This document shows, one piece after another, positions 16,636 to 26,281 of a stretch of 64,000 nucleotides of DNA (positions are counted from its first letter, which is position 1; each line of letters opens with the position of its first letter). Origin of the DNA: Peribacillus asahii (GTDB lineage: Bacteria; Bacillota; Bacilli; Bacillales; DSM-1321); contig NZ_CP026095.1 of assembly GCF_004006295.1 (NCBI RefSeq), positions 978,001-1,042,000 of the forward strand, read 5' to 3'. The position numbers and the translations under genes are program-made. A model generated the notes under the pieces. It searched no databases and was not told where the DNA came from. It worked only from the letters and a program-made list of their open reading frames with translations.

Positions 16636-17868
16636 ATGAAAACATTACAACCAGTTGAAGTAGTAAAACAAGTAAATGAAGGAAATATTTTAACGCCTAA
16701 AGGGTTTAAAGCGGACGGTGCTCATGCGGGATTACGTTATGAGAAGAAGGATGTCGGTGTGATTTATACAGAAACACCAGCCTCAAGCGCAGCTGTGTAC
16801 ACAAAAAATATTGTTCAAGCAGCTCCAATTGCGGTAACGAAAGATAGTATTTCTCAAGAAGGAAAGCTTCATGGAATTATCGTAAACAGTGCTTGTGCCA
16901 ATGCTTGTACTGGAGAGCAAGGGTTAAAGGATGCTTATGAAATGAGAAAGCTTGCAGCTGAAAAATTTGGTGTATCTGAGCATTTATTTGCAGTTGCTTC
17001 AACTGGAGTTATTGGTGAATTATTAGATATGGAAAAAATAGCGAATGGCATTCAAGCGTTGAATCCAACAACGGAGCGCGTATCAGCAGAGAGCTTTGAA
17101 ACAGCTATTTTAACAACGGACTTAGTATCGAAGCATTGCGGATATGAGGCAATCATTGATGGCAAAAAAGTATCGATGGGCGGAGCGGCTAAAGGATCGG
17201 GAATGATTCATCCGAATATGGCTACAATGCTAGGGTTCATTACAACGGATGCGGTGATTGAATCAGCAGATTTACATGCAGCGTTACGAGAAGTAACGAA
17301 TGATACATTCAATCAAATTACAGTAGATGGCGATTGTTCAACAAATGATATGGTTCTTGTTTTAGCTAATGGAGAGGCTGGAAATGAGCCATTATCGAGC
17401 ACACATCCTGAATGGCCTGTATTTATCGAAATGTTAAAACAAACGGCGGAAACATTAGCGAAGAAGATTGCTAAAGACGGTGAAGGTGCGACAAAGTTAA
17501 TCGAAGTAAACGTTCATGGAATGAAAACGAAACCGGAAGCACAAATGATGGGAAAAACGATTGTTGGTTCGAATTTAGTGAAGACGGCTGCTTACGGTGC
17601 TGATGCAAACTGGGGCCGAATTATTGCGGCTATGGGACGCAGCGGTGTGACATTTAATCCAAGTGAAGCAACGATTGCTTTTGGTGACATTGTTGTGCTA
17701 AAAGACGGGGAACCAGTTGCATTTTCAGAAGAAGAGGCAAAAGTGTATCTAGAGCAAGATAGTTTTACGATTAATGTGTATTTAAAAGAAGGAACAGCAT
17801 CAGGAACGGCATGGGGCTGTGACTTAACATATGAATATGTGAAAATTAATGGAAGTTATCGATCATAA
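16636..17868 (+). CDS. argJ: Bifunctional ornithine acetyltransferase/N-acetylglutamate synthase
   Basis: A 410-residue ArgJ that recycles the acetyl group between N-acetylornithine and glutamate. The self-cleavage site is in NMATMLGF (cut before the threonine that becomes the nucleophile of the beta chain). Other landmarks are TKNIVQAAPIAVTKD, the VNSACANACTG segment and AMGRSGVTF. GGAGG precedes the ATG; 18 nt after argC. Its presence means this organism uses the cyclic acetyl route. Confidence 0.96.
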   Translation: MKTLQPVEVVKQVNEGNILTPKGFKADGAHAGLRYEKKDVGVIYTETPASSAAVYTKNIVQAAPIAVTKDSISQEGKLHGIIVNSACANACTGEQGLKDAYEMRKLAAEKFGVSEHLFAVASTGVIGELLDMEKIANGIQALNPTTERVSAESFETAILTTDLVSKHCGYEAIIDGKKVSMGGAAKGSGMIHPNMATMLGFITTDAVIESADLHAALREVTNDTFNQITVDGDCSTNDMVLVLANGEAGNEPLSSTHPEWPVFIEMLKQTAETLAKKIAKDGEGATKLIEVNVHGMKTKPEAQMMGKTIVGSNLVKTAAYGADANWGRIIAAMGRSGVTFNPSEATIAFGDIVVLKDGEPVAFSEEEAKVYLEQDSFTINVYLKEGTASGTAWGCDLTYEYVKINGSYRS

Positions 17869-17882
17869 GGAGTGTCTGAAGA

Positions 17883-18656
17883 ATGAGCGTGTTGGTCATA
17901 AAATGCGGCGGAAGCATTATTGATGAGTTATCGGAATCTTTTTTTACAAGTGTAAAAAAACTACAAAGTGAAGGGTATCAAATTGTCTTTGTTCATGGTG
18001 GTGGACCAGATATTAATTCGATGCTTGAAAAGTGTGAGATTGAACCAGTTTTCGAAAAAGGCTTGCGAAAAACAACTGATGAAGTATTAGAAATCGTTGA
18101 GCTTATGCTAGCTGGTAAGTCTAATAGAATACTAGTTCATAAACTTGAACAGCATGGAATTAAGGCGGTCGGCTTAAATGGTTCTGATTCAGGAATGCTG
18201 ACTGGCAACTTTATTGATCAAGCCGCTCTAGGCGCTGTAGGAGAAATTGAACACGTAAATCCAGAATTAATGGAAATGCTATTTGAAAAAGGGTTTTGCC
18301 CAGTCGTAACACCGATTTCAACAACAACAAGCGGACAAAAACTAAATGTCAATGCAGATATGGCCGCTGGTGCAGTAGCTAAGGCATTAAATGCTGAGAT
18401 GTGTTTATTCGTAACAGACGTAAAAGGTGTTCTGAAAGACGGGCAAGTTATTGAAGAGTTAACAGAAGATGAAACGAATGCTTTAATCGAGGATGGAAGT
18501 ATTTATGGCGGGATGATTCCGAAAGTAAATACAGCATTATCGGTTTTAAATAAAGGAATTAAAGAAGTGATGATTGTGAGCGGAAAAGAAGCTTTCTATG
18601 AACACAATCAATTCATTGGAACGAAATTTAGTCAAAAAGAGAGGGTACAAAAGTGA
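17883..18656 (+). CDS. argB: Acetylglutamate kinase
   Basis: A 257-residue amino-acid kinase that phosphorylates N-acetylglutamate. N-terminal VIKCGGSIID and FVHGGGPDIN bind ATP phosphates and substrate; LNVNADMAAGAVAKAL and GGMIPKVNTAL are the later conserved segments. It lacks the N-terminal helix of arginine-inhibited kinases, consistent with B. subtilis-type ArgB. AAGGAGTG precedes the ATG, and the end overlaps argD by 4 nt. Confidence 0.95.
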   Translation: MSVLVIKCGGSIIDELSESFFTSVKKLQSEGYQIVFVHGGGPDINSMLEKCEIEPVFEKGLRKTTDEVLEIVELMLAGKSNRILVHKLEQHGIKAVGLNGSDSGMLTGNFIDQAALGAVGEIEHVNPELMEMLFEKGFCPVVTPISTTTSGQKLNVNADMAAGAVAKALNAEMCLFVTDVKGVLKDGQVIEELTEDETNALIEDGSIYGGMIPKVNTALSVLNKGIKEVMIVSGKEAFYEHNQFIGTKFSQKERVQK

Positions 18657-19792
18657 GCTCATTATTTCCAACTTATGCAAGATGGGGGATTGAACCAGAA
18701 AAGGCAAAAGGTTCTTGGTTGATCAGTACAGAAGGAACACAATATTTAGATTTTACATCTGGAATCGCCGTTTTAAACCTTGGCCATGGTCATGAAAAAG
18801 TAAAAAGTGCTGTAGCGAATCAATTGGAGAAATATTGGCATGTTTCCAATATGTTTAAAAGCTCTGCACAAGAACGTACAGCAAAAGTGTTAACAGATGT
18901 AACGGGACTTGGACGTGTATTCTTTTCAAACAGCGGAGCAGAAGCAAATGAAGGAGCGATTAAACTAGCTCGTAAAGCGACAGGCAAATCAAAAGTAGTC
19001 ACTTGCTTGCAGTCTTTCCACGGACGCACCTTTGCCACAATGGCTGCGACAGGACAGGAGAAGGTTCGAGTAGGTTTTGGTGAAATGTTATCAACATTTG
19101 ATTATGTTCCTTACAATGATTGCGAAGCATTAGCGAAGGCTGTGGACAGTGAAACAGCGGCTGTTATGCTTGAAGTCGTTCAAGGTGAAGGTGGTATCCA
19201 CGTTGTAGAGCAAGCATTTTTAGATGCTATTAAAGAACAATGTGAAAAGCATGGAGCCCTTCTCATTATTGATGAAATTCAAACAGGAATTGGCCGAACT
19301 GGAAAACCGTTTGCATTCCAGCATTTCGATGTGAAGCCTGATATTATCACAGCAGCAAAAGGACTAGGAAATGGTCTCCCAATTGGAGCGGTAATCGGAA
19401 AAGAAGAGTTGGCGGAATACTTTGGACCAGGTAGTCACGGTTCTACATTTGGTGGAAATCCAGTTTGTATCGCTGCTGCGGAAGCTGTAGTAAATGAAAT
19501 TTTCACACTAGAATTTTTACAAGAGACGAATGAGAAAGCACACTATTTAATGAGTGAGTTAACAAAAGGACTGCAAGGCAACAAGCAAGTTGTGGAAGTA
19601 CGCGGACTTGGAATGCTGATCGGCATTGAGCTAACACACGAAGCACAGTCTACGTTAGAAGCATTGCAGCAAGACGGATTGCTTGTGTTGACTGCGGGAC
19701 CTAATGTTCTTCGCTTATTGCCAGCTTTAACAGTAAGCAAAGAAGAGATCGACTTAGCTGTAGAGAAAATCAGCAAAGTATTGTCAGTATAA
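18653..19792 (+). CDS. argD: Acetylornithine aminotransferase
   Basis: A 379-residue class-III PLP aminotransferase converting N-acetylglutamate semialdehyde to N-acetylornithine. FFSNSGAEANEGAIKLAR contacts PLP, LLIIDEIQTGIGRTGKP holds the PLP-ring aspartate, and the Schiff-base lysine is in DIITAAKGLGNGLPIGAV. It starts with GTG overlapping the argB stop (GTGA), so the two are coupled; GAGAGGG is the ribosome site. Confidence 0.95.
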   Translation: MSSLFPTYARWGIEPEKAKGSWLISTEGTQYLDFTSGIAVLNLGHGHEKVKSAVANQLEKYWHVSNMFKSSAQERTAKVLTDVTGLGRVFFSNSGAEANEGAIKLARKATGKSKVVTCLQSFHGRTFATMAATGQEKVRVGFGEMLSTFDYVPYNDCEALAKAVDSETAAVMLEVVQGEGGIHVVEQAFLDAIKEQCEKHGALLIIDEIQTGIGRTGKPFAFQHFDVKPDIITAAKGLGNGLPIGAVIGKEELAEYFGPGSHGSTFGGNPVCIAAAEAVVNEIFTLEFLQETNEKAHYLMSELTKGLQGNKQVVEVRGLGMLIGIELTHEAQSTLEALQQDGLLVLTAGPNVLRLLPALTVSKEEIDLAVEKISKVLSV

Positions 19793-19808
19793 GAAACATT
19801 CGAAATTA

Positions 19809-19848
19809 TATGAATTTTTATAGATAAAAATGAATAAAAATGCTATTC
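19809..19848 (+). promoter_or_regulatory. Two ARG boxes before carA
   Basis: TATGAATTTTTATAGAT (19809-19825) and AATGAATAAAAATGCTATT (19829-19847) both fit the ARG box and lie about 20 nt apart, the usual spacing for an ArgR/AhrC hexamer. They stand inside the operon in the 92-nt argD-carA gap, along with a TATAAA at 19853-19858, pointing to an internal arginine-controlled promoter or roadblock. Confidence 0.75.
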
Positions 19849-19884
19849 TGTATATAAATATGCATCATCTATAGAGGTGAAAAG

Positions 19885-20967
19885 ATGAAAAACTATCTTC
19901 ATTTAGCAAATGGCTCCACCTTTGAAGGTGAGCTACTAACAAAATCTAATACAAAAGCAATCACAGGTGAGATTGTCTTTTTTACAGGTATGACAGGTTA
20001 TCAAGAAGTATTAACCGATCCTTCTTATAAGGACCAAATTATTGTATTTACGTACCCATTAGTCGGAAACTATGGGATTAATAAATATGATTTTGAAAGC
20101 AAAAAGCCGCATGTGGCAGGAGTTATTGTATATGAAGGCAATATGCATTACTCTCATTATCAAGCGGAGTATTCATTGAAAGAGTACTTAGATAAATGGA
20201 ATATTCCACTTCTAAGTCATGTGGATACAAGAGCGGTCGTTAAAAATATTCGTAAAGAAGGATCGATGGAAGCAGCCATCACCTCTGAAGCAGAGTATAC
20301 ATTTGAGTCATGTACAACAAATCTTGATGCATATGTAGCAGAAGTATCAACAAAAGAAATCGTTAGCTATGGAAATGGCGAAAAGCATGTGGTCATGATG
20401 GACTTCGGCTATAAAAAATCGATTTTAGATTCATTACTTAATCAAGGCTGCCGCGTGACAGTTGTTCCGTTTGATACAACATATGAACAAGTAAAAGGGT
20501 TAAACCCAGACGGTATTTTATTATCGAATGGTCCTGGAAATCCGAAACAGTTAACTCACTTACTAGGGAATATTAAGAAAGTGATTTCGAGCTATCCAAC
20601 ATTGGGAATTTGTCTCGGTCATCAATTAACATCCTTAGCTTTTGGCGGAGATACAAAGAAAATGCTATTCGGACATCGTGGTGCGAATCAACCGGTTGTA
20701 GATTTACAAACGAACCGAGTGTATATGAGTTCACAAAATCATAGCTATGAAGTGGATGAAGTGAGCCTTGAAGAAACATCGCTGCAAGTTCGTTTTAAAA
20801 ATGTAAACGACGGAACGGTAGAAGGCGTTATGCATAAAGAACTTCCAATCTTTACGACTCAATTCCATCCAGAAGCAAACCCAGGACCGGCTGAAAGCTC
20901 TGTACATTTTAATGAATTTTTGCAACTAATCAATGAATATAGCGGGAGAGAGAAAGTATATGCCTAA
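19885..20967 (+). CDS. carA: Carbamoyl-phosphate synthase, arginine-specific small subunit
   Basis: A 360-residue glutaminase subunit. The N-terminal half is the CarA-specific domain (GMTGYQEVLTDPSYKDQI, FTYPLVGNYG). The C-terminal class-I amidotransferase has GICLGHQL (catalytic cysteine) and TQFHPEANPGP (histidine and glutamate). It delivers ammonia to CarB for carbamoyl phosphate used by ArgF. AGAGGTG precedes the ATG. The end overlaps carB by 8 nt. The operon position makes it the arginine-regulated copy, as opposed to the pyrimidine one. Confidence 0.95.
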   Translation: MKNYLHLANGSTFEGELLTKSNTKAITGEIVFFTGMTGYQEVLTDPSYKDQIIVFTYPLVGNYGINKYDFESKKPHVAGVIVYEGNMHYSHYQAEYSLKEYLDKWNIPLLSHVDTRAVVKNIRKEGSMEAAITSEAEYTFESCTTNLDAYVAEVSTKEIVSYGNGEKHVVMMDFGYKKSILDSLLNQGCRVTVVPFDTTYEQVKGLNPDGILLSNGPGNPKQLTHLLGNIKKVISSYPTLGICLGHQLTSLAFGGDTKKMLFGHRGANQPVVDLQTNRVYMSSQNHSYEVDEVSLEETSLQVRFKNVNDGTVEGVMHKELPIFTTQFHPEANPGPAESSVHFNEFLQLINEYSGREKVYA

Positions 20968-23900
20968 AGACAACACGATACAAACGATTTTAGTCATCGG
21001 TTCAGGGCCAATTGTCATTGGGCAAGCTGCAGAATTTGATTATGCAGGTACTCAAGCTTGTCTAGCCCTGAAAGAAGAAGGATACAAAGTTATTCTTGTT
21101 AATAATAATCCAGCAACAATTATGACAGATGAAATTAATGCAGATGCTGTTTATTTTGAACCACTGACAGTTGACACATTAGAGAAGATTATCGCAAAGG
21201 AAAAGCCGGACGGTCTGCTTGCCACACTCGGTGGTCAAACAGGTTTGAATTTAGCTTATCAATTAGATGAAGCGGGCATTTTAGAAAAATATAATGTGAG
21301 ATTACTTGGAACGCCGATTGATTCTATCAAAAAAGGGGAAGACCGTGAATTATTCCGTCAATTGATGTTTGAAATCAATGAGCCTGTTCCAGATAGCACC
21401 ATTGTTCACACGATGGAAGAAGCGATTGCTTTTGCTGAAGAAATTGGTTTTCCGATTATTGTTCGTCCTGCTTATACACTTGGCGGGTCAGGCGGCGGAA
21501 TTTCCGATAATATGGATGCATTTAAAGAGCTTGTTCGCGGCGGTTTACAAGAAAGCCCAATTACGCAATGTTTAATTGAAAAAAGCATTGCTGGATATAA
21601 AGAAGTAGAATATGAAGTAATGCGTGATGGAAACAATACATGTATTACAATTTGTAATATGGAAAACATCGACCCTGTCGGCATTCATACAGGAGATTCG
21701 ATTGTTGTGGCACCTTCACAAACTCTTTCGGATGATGAGTTTCAAATGTTGCGATTGGCTTCTATTAAAATTATTTCGGCTCTTGGGATTATCGGCGGCT
21801 GTAACATTCAGTTTGCGCTTGATCCAAACAGCAAACAATATTATTTAATCGAAGTGAATCCACGAGTTAGCCGTTCGTCAGCACTTGCTTCTAAAGCGAC
21901 AGGCTATCCAATTGCTAGAATCGCAGCAAAACTTGCGGTAGGCTATAACTTAAATGAGCTAATCAACCCAGTTACAAAGAGCACGTACTCAAGCTTTGAG
22001 CCGGCTCTTGATTATGTCGCTGTGAAATTCCCGCGCTGGCCGTTTGATAAATTTGTAACAGCGGAGCGTAAACTAGGTACTCAAATGAAAGCAACTGGAG
22101 AAGTTATGGCATTGCATCGTAACTTTGAAGGCGGCGTTCAAAAGGCAGTTGATTCTCTAGAGTTAAAAACATTAGGTCTACAACTGAAATCCCTTGCTGA
22201 TGTACCAGTATCAGAGCTATGGGAAAAACTCGCTGAGAAATCAGACGAACGAATTTTTGTTATTTTTGAGATGCTTAGAAAAGGTGTCACAATGGAAGAA
22301 ATTCATGAAGCAACGAAGATTGATTATTTCTTCTTACACTCCTTTGCATCGTTAATTGCAACTGAAAAACAAATTAGCGCTCAGTCACTGCAAGATGTGA
22401 CGAAGGCTGAGATGCAAGTGTATAAAGAAAAAGGGTTCTCTGACCGTTACCTTGCCTCTGTATGGAATATGTCCGAACAAGAAGTGAGAGCGTATCGTAA
22501 AGAACTTGGTGTAACAGCCGTTTATAAAACAGTTGATACATGTGCAGCGGAATTTGAATCACATACCAATTATCATTATTCTACTTATTTCGGTGAAAAT
22601 GAACAGGTGAAAACGGATAAGAAAAAAGTGTTAATGATCGGCAGCGGTCCAATTCGTATTGGGCAAGGAATTGAATTCGATTATTGTTCGGTTCATGGGG
22701 TATATGCACTTCAAAGTGAAGATGTTGAAACAATTATGATTAATAATAACCCTGAAACAGTAAGTACGGACTTTGCTACAGCAGATCGTTTATACTTTGA
22801 GCCTTTAACGCTGGAATATGTCATGAATGTCATTGAAGCAGAAGGTATTGAGGATGTTATTGTTCAATTCGGCGGTCAAACTGCGATTAATTTAGCTCAA
22901 GGGCTTGAAGAATACGGCGTGAACCTGCTTGGTACATCGTTTGATACGTTGGATCAATTAGAAGACCGCGATCGTTTCTATCAATTGCTTCAAAAGCTAG
23001 ATATTCCTCACGTTCCTGGTACGATGGCCAACAACGTTGATGAATTAATCGAAAGCGCTCTAGAAATTGGTTTCCCAGTTTTATTAAGACCATCTTACGT
23101 AATCGGTGGTCAAGGAATGGAAATCATTCGTTCAAAAGAAAGCTTATTGAATCGCATTGAGAACGGTGTGGCTCTTGTTTATCCTGTGTTAATTGATTCT
23201 TATATTCCTGCGAAAGAAGCGGAAATTGATTTAATTGCAGATGGATCTGATATTTATGTGCCAATCGTTGCGGAGCATGTAGAAAAAGCCGGTGTCCATT
23301 CAGGAGACAGTATGGCGTTCTTACCAGCTCAAACATTATCACAAGCTACGAAAGAAAAAATGGTCGATTATGCAAAGCGTATCGTGAATGAGCTTAGCTA
23401 TAATGGGTTAATGAACATTCAGTTTGTGATTGATGGGGAGAAGGTATACGTACTGGAAGTAAATCCACGTGCAAGCCGGACTATTCCAATCATCAGCAAA
23501 GTGACAGGTGTTTCATTAGTTCAAGTAGCAACGAAAGTATTGCTTGGTACGTATAAGCTTTCAGATGTATTTGAGAAAACAGGATTAATGGAAGACATTC
23601 CGTATTCTGTTGTGAAATATCCAGTATTCTCAACGTTTGCTTTAAGCGGCTTAGATTCAAAAGTAGGACCAGAAATGAAGTCCACTGGTGAAGGAATCGC
23701 GATTGCAAGCTCGATGCCAGAATCTTTAACGAAAGTATTCCACGCTCAAAAGGCGAAGCATAAAACAGGTGTATTCCAAGCAGCATCGGCACAATTAAGC
23801 CAAGAGCTAATTGATGCGACGGTAAAAGCTGGTCTTAAGATTACCGATGCAGACTTTGAAGCATGGATCAAAGAGGACGAAGCTGGAGTCGTATTAGCAT

Positions 23901-24073
23901 ACGGATCAACAGAAGAAGATAAAAAGATGCGATTAATGGCAGCGAAATATCGCTTGCTTGCTTTTACTCAAGAAGAAACATACAAAGCGTATCTTCAATC
24001 ATTAACGAATTTAGACTTTGATGTTACACCACTTCAAGAATGGCTGAAAAAGGAAGGGGTATCACACGTATGA
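20960..24073 (+). CDS. carB: Carbamoyl-phosphate synthase, arginine-specific large subunit
   Basis: A 1037-residue synthetase with two homologous halves: VIGSGPIVIGQAAEFDYAGTQ at the start and MIGSGPIRIGQGIEFDYCSVH near residue 560. Each half carries an ATP-grasp domain (RPAYTLGGSGGG; RPSYVIGGQGME; EVNPRVSRSSALAS; EVNPRASRTIPII). The C-terminal regulatory (MGS-like) part is short compared with about 1070-residue E. coli-type enzymes, as in B. subtilis arginine-specific CarB. I start at ATG 20960 with GGGAGAG upstream, overlapping carA. The last 4 nt overlap argF. Confidence 0.95.
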   Translation: MPKDNTIQTILVIGSGPIVIGQAAEFDYAGTQACLALKEEGYKVILVNNNPATIMTDEINADAVYFEPLTVDTLEKIIAKEKPDGLLATLGGQTGLNLAYQLDEAGILEKYNVRLLGTPIDSIKKGEDRELFRQLMFEINEPVPDSTIVHTMEEAIAFAEEIGFPIIVRPAYTLGGSGGGISDNMDAFKELVRGGLQESPITQCLIEKSIAGYKEVEYEVMRDGNNTCITICNMENIDPVGIHTGDSIVVAPSQTLSDDEFQMLRLASIKIISALGIIGGCNIQFALDPNSKQYYLIEVNPRVSRSSALASKATGYPIARIAAKLAVGYNLNELINPVTKSTYSSFEPALDYVAVKFPRWPFDKFVTAERKLGTQMKATGEVMALHRNFEGGVQKAVDSLELKTLGLQLKSLADVPVSELWEKLAEKSDERIFVIFEMLRKGVTMEEIHEATKIDYFFLHSFASLIATEKQISAQSLQDVTKAEMQVYKEKGFSDRYLASVWNMSEQEVRAYRKELGVTAVYKTVDTCAAEFESHTNYHYSTYFGENEQVKTDKKKVLMIGSGPIRIGQGIEFDYCSVHGVYALQSEDVETIMINNNPETVSTDFATADRLYFEPLTLEYVMNVIEAEGIEDVIVQFGGQTAINLAQGLEEYGVNLLGTSFDTLDQLEDRDRFYQLLQKLDIPHVPGTMANNVDELIESALEIGFPVLLRPSYVIGGQGMEIIRSKESLLNRIENGVALVYPVLIDSYIPAKEAEIDLIADGSDIYVPIVAEHVEKAGVHSGDSMAFLPAQTLSQATKEKMVDYAKRIVNELSYNGLMNIQFVIDGEKVYVLEVNPRASRTIPIISKVTGVSLVQVATKVLLGTYKLSDVFEKTGLMEDIPYSVVKYPVFSTFALSGLDSKVGPEMKSTGEGIAIASSMPESLTKVFHAQKAKHKTGVFQAASAQLSQELIDATVKAGLKITDADFEAWIKEDEAGVVLAYGSTEEDKKMRLMAAKYRLLAFTQEETYKAYLQSLTNLDFDVTPLQEWLKKEGVSHV

Positions 24074-25032
24074 ACACGCTAGAAATTAATAAAGAAGCAA
24101 AAATTATTGATGGCAAAGATTTTTTAGCGATTGCTGATGTATCTTCATCAACAATTTCTGGGCTATTACAATTAGCACAAGACATTAAGGCGAAATTACA
24201 AGCTGGTGAAGAATACGCGCCATTAAAAGGGAAAACACTTGGTATGATCTTCGAGAAATCTTCCACGCGTACACGGGTTTCTTTCGAAGTAGGGATGTTG
24301 CAATTAGGCGGTCATGCTCTATTCTTAAGCAGCAATGACATTCAAATTGGCCGTGGTGAAACGATTTCTGATACAGCAAAAGTTCTTTCACAATATGTAG
24401 ATGGCATCATGATTCGTACATTTGAACATGAGAAAATCGAAGAGCTAGCTGGGGCAGCTACAATTCCGGTTATTAACGGTCTTACAGATTTGGCTCATCC
24501 ATGCCAAGTGCTTGCTGACTTGTTAACGATTGTAGAACTTAAAGGTGAGTTAAAAGGCTTAAAAATGAGCTATATTGGGGACGGAAACAATATGGCCCAT
24601 TCCTTAATGGTTGCTTGTGCAAAAATGGGCATGGATTTCTCAATCGGCTGTCCAGACGGCTATAAACCAGATGAGAAAATTGTCGCTCTTGCTCAAAAAG
24701 AAGCAGCAGCTAATGGCTGTCAAATCGTTGTGACAAGCTCAGCGGAAGAAGCAATCCAAGATGCAGATATTATCTACTCTGATGTTTGGACTTCTATGGG
24801 GCAAGAAAAAGAAAACAGCATTCGCTTAGAAGCATTCAAAGACTATCAAATTAATGCAGAATTAGTGAAACATGCAAAACCAGATTACTTATTCATGCAC
24901 TGCTTACCGGCACACCGCGAGGAAGAAGTAACAACAGAGGTGATTGATGGACCAAACTCTGTTATCTTCCACCAAGCTGGAAACCGACTTCATGCACAAA
25001 AAGCGGTACTTGTTGATTTAATGTCTAAATAA
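24070..25032 (+). CDS. argF: Ornithine carbamoyltransferase
   Basis: A 320-residue transcarbamylase that makes citrulline from ornithine and carbamoyl phosphate. SSTRTRVSFE binds carbamoyl phosphate, LAHPCQVLADLLT and the MHCLPAH segment complete the active site. ATG overlaps the carB stop (ATGA), with GGAAGGGG upstream. Last gene of the operon; argG and argH are not in the window. Confidence 0.96.
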   Translation: MNTLEINKEAKIIDGKDFLAIADVSSSTISGLLQLAQDIKAKLQAGEEYAPLKGKTLGMIFEKSSTRTRVSFEVGMLQLGGHALFLSSNDIQIGRGETISDTAKVLSQYVDGIMIRTFEHEKIEELAGAATIPVINGLTDLAHPCQVLADLLTIVELKGELKGLKMSYIGDGNNMAHSLMVACAKMGMDFSIGCPDGYKPDEKIVALAQKEAAANGCQIVVTSSAEEAIQDADIIYSDVWTSMGQEKENSIRLEAFKDYQINAELVKHAKPDYLFMHCLPAHREEEVTTEVIDGPNSVIFHQAGNRLHAQKAVLVDLMSK

Positions 25033-25035
25033 AGT

Positions 25036-25066
25036 AGAAGCTGCTCATTCGGAGCAGCTTCTTTTT
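25036..25066 (+). terminator. Terminator of the arginine operon
   Basis: An 11-bp stem AGAAGCTGCTC / GAGCAGCTTCT followed by TTTT, directly after argF. Confidence 0.93.
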
Positions 25067-25073
25067 GTGCGAC

Positions 25074-25136
25074 GGAATCTCGCCAAATTTGGTGATAATC
25101 TGGCCAATTCATGCAATAATCTCGCCAATTACTCTG
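25074..25136 (+). repeat. 21-nt-period tandem repeat array A (3 units)
   Basis: Three consecutive 21-nt units starting at 25074, 25095 and 25116 share the core AATCTCGCCAATT (GGAATCTCGCCAAATTTGGTG, ATAATCTGGCCAATTCATGCA, ATAATCTCGCCAATTACTCTG). Related arrays stand at 40791-40853 and 49413-49496 and a lone unit at 45235-45255. The array overlaps the end of the convergent membrane-protein gene by eight bases. Confidence 0.75.
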
Positions 25137-25515
25137 ATATGCTCCTTACATTTATTTTCTTTGTTATATATCCGAAGAAAGTTGTCATAAATAGGACGCC
25201 TACAACCATAATAATTAAGCTGCTCGTTAAATAAGACGGATTCATACTTAATAAAACGTCGTTTCTAAACCAAGATTGGAACGGCAGCCCTAAGCCAAGT
25301 AAAACACTAAAGAACAATACTTTAGTCTTCCAGCCTTTCCCTTTCATCTTTTTAATTGAGCTGTTAACGAACAAACGTAACAATCCTAAACCTGTACCAA
25401 CTGCAAAGAAGATTAGTAAAAACACTTTAACATCTTCATTTAGTATAAACGTTTTGGCAATCATTCCAACAGCGATTAAAAACGTTATCATCATAATCAT
25501 ATTCGACTTTTTCAT
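25129..25515 (-). CDS. Small four-helix membrane protein, TetR-linked
   Basis: A 128-residue protein with about four transmembrane segments (residues 5-22, 28-48, 65-82, 95-116) and a basic loop VNSSIKKMKGKGWKTK in the middle. No catalytic motif is seen, and I do not recognise the family. GGAAGG is 8 nt before the ATG at 25515. It is divergent from a TetR gene with a near-perfect palindrome between them, so it is probably the regulated target, perhaps a small exporter or stress protein. Confidence 0.7.
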   Translation of the reverse strand: MKKSNMIMMITFLIAVGMIAKTFILNEDVKVFLLIFFAVGTGLGLLRLFVNSSIKKMKGKGWKTKVLFFSVLLGLGLPFQSWFRNDVLLSMNPSYLTSSLIIMVVGVLFMTTFFGYITKKINVRSISE

Positions 25516-25543
25516 TTGAATCACCTTCCGTTTGATTGTACGC

Positions 25544-25564
25544 CATTCAACACAGTGTTGAATG
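25544..25564. promoter_or_regulatory. TetR operator candidate
   Basis: Perfect 10-bp arms CATTCAACAC / GTGTTGAATG around one central A, midway between the divergent membrane-protein and TetR genes. Symmetry and location fit autoregulation and repression of the neighbour by the TetR protein. Confidence 0.7.
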
Positions 25565-25647
25565 CTATGCTTTTAGTTTATTTTATTGATAGAATGAAGG
25601 CAATAAACAAAAAATGTGTAACTGTTCATTAGTACGGAGGAAGTAGC

Positions 25648-26235
25648 ATGAAGTCAATTTACGATGAAATGATTGAAAAGACGAAAGAGAAAATTCAAAA
25701 AAGCTTTTTGCAGTTACTAAAGGAAAAGCATTTCATGAAAGTATCTGTTCGAGACATTACAACAGCTGCAGCGATTAACAGGGGAACTTTTTACTTACAT
25801 TATCAGGACAAATATGATCTTCTTAACCAAATGGAGGAAAACTTACTAGGGGGACTTGAATTACATTTACAGCGTCTAAAACCAGATATCTTGCTGCAAC
25901 AAGCAGAAAAAGGACAAATTTCTATGCTTGCTGTTGAAGTATTCCGCTATATTCAAATTAATGTAGAACTTTTTCAAGTGTTTTTAGGGGAAAATAATCA
26001 CTTTGGCTTTCATAAAAGGCTTAAACAATTTTTCGTTCATCACTTTGGTGAAAAAATGATGCAAAACGAGGCGTTTTTCCGGGACTTGGCTATTCCAAAT
26101 GAGTATTTGTCTTCATTTGCTACCTCAGCTTTTTTAGGATTGATTGAGCAATGGCTTCATAATAACTTAGCCGAATCGCCTGAGGAAATGGCCGATATGT
26201 ATATTCAGATTATCTTTTTTATAAGGAGATTGTAA
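25648..26235 (+). CDS. TetR/AcrR family regulator
   Basis: A 195-residue TetR protein. The N-terminal HTH is typical: KIQKSFLQLLKEKHFMKVSVRDITTAAAINRGTFYLHYQDKYDLL, where GTFYLHYQDKYDL is the family signature after the recognition helix. The C-terminal two-thirds is helical and unrecognisable, as usual for ligand domains (TetR_C-like end EEMADMYIQIIFFIRRL). ACGGAGGAAG precedes the ATG. Probably represses the divergent membrane gene via the palindrome at 25544-25564. Confidence 0.9.
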   Translation: MKSIYDEMIEKTKEKIQKSFLQLLKEKHFMKVSVRDITTAAAINRGTFYLHYQDKYDLLNQMEENLLGGLELHLQRLKPDILLQQAEKGQISMLAVEVFRYIQINVELFQVFLGENNHFGFHKRLKQFFVHHFGEKMMQNEAFFRDLAIPNEYLSSFATSAFLGLIEQWLHNNLAESPEEMADMYIQIIFFIRRL

Positions 26236-26281
26236 TTAAGTTGGTTAAATGAGAGCGGTTGAAGGTATTATTCGATATATT

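Noticed and set aside
25074..25136. Possible CRISPR array
   Set aside because: Units are 21 nt with no unique spacers between them and no cas genes in the window; a simple tandem repeat fits.
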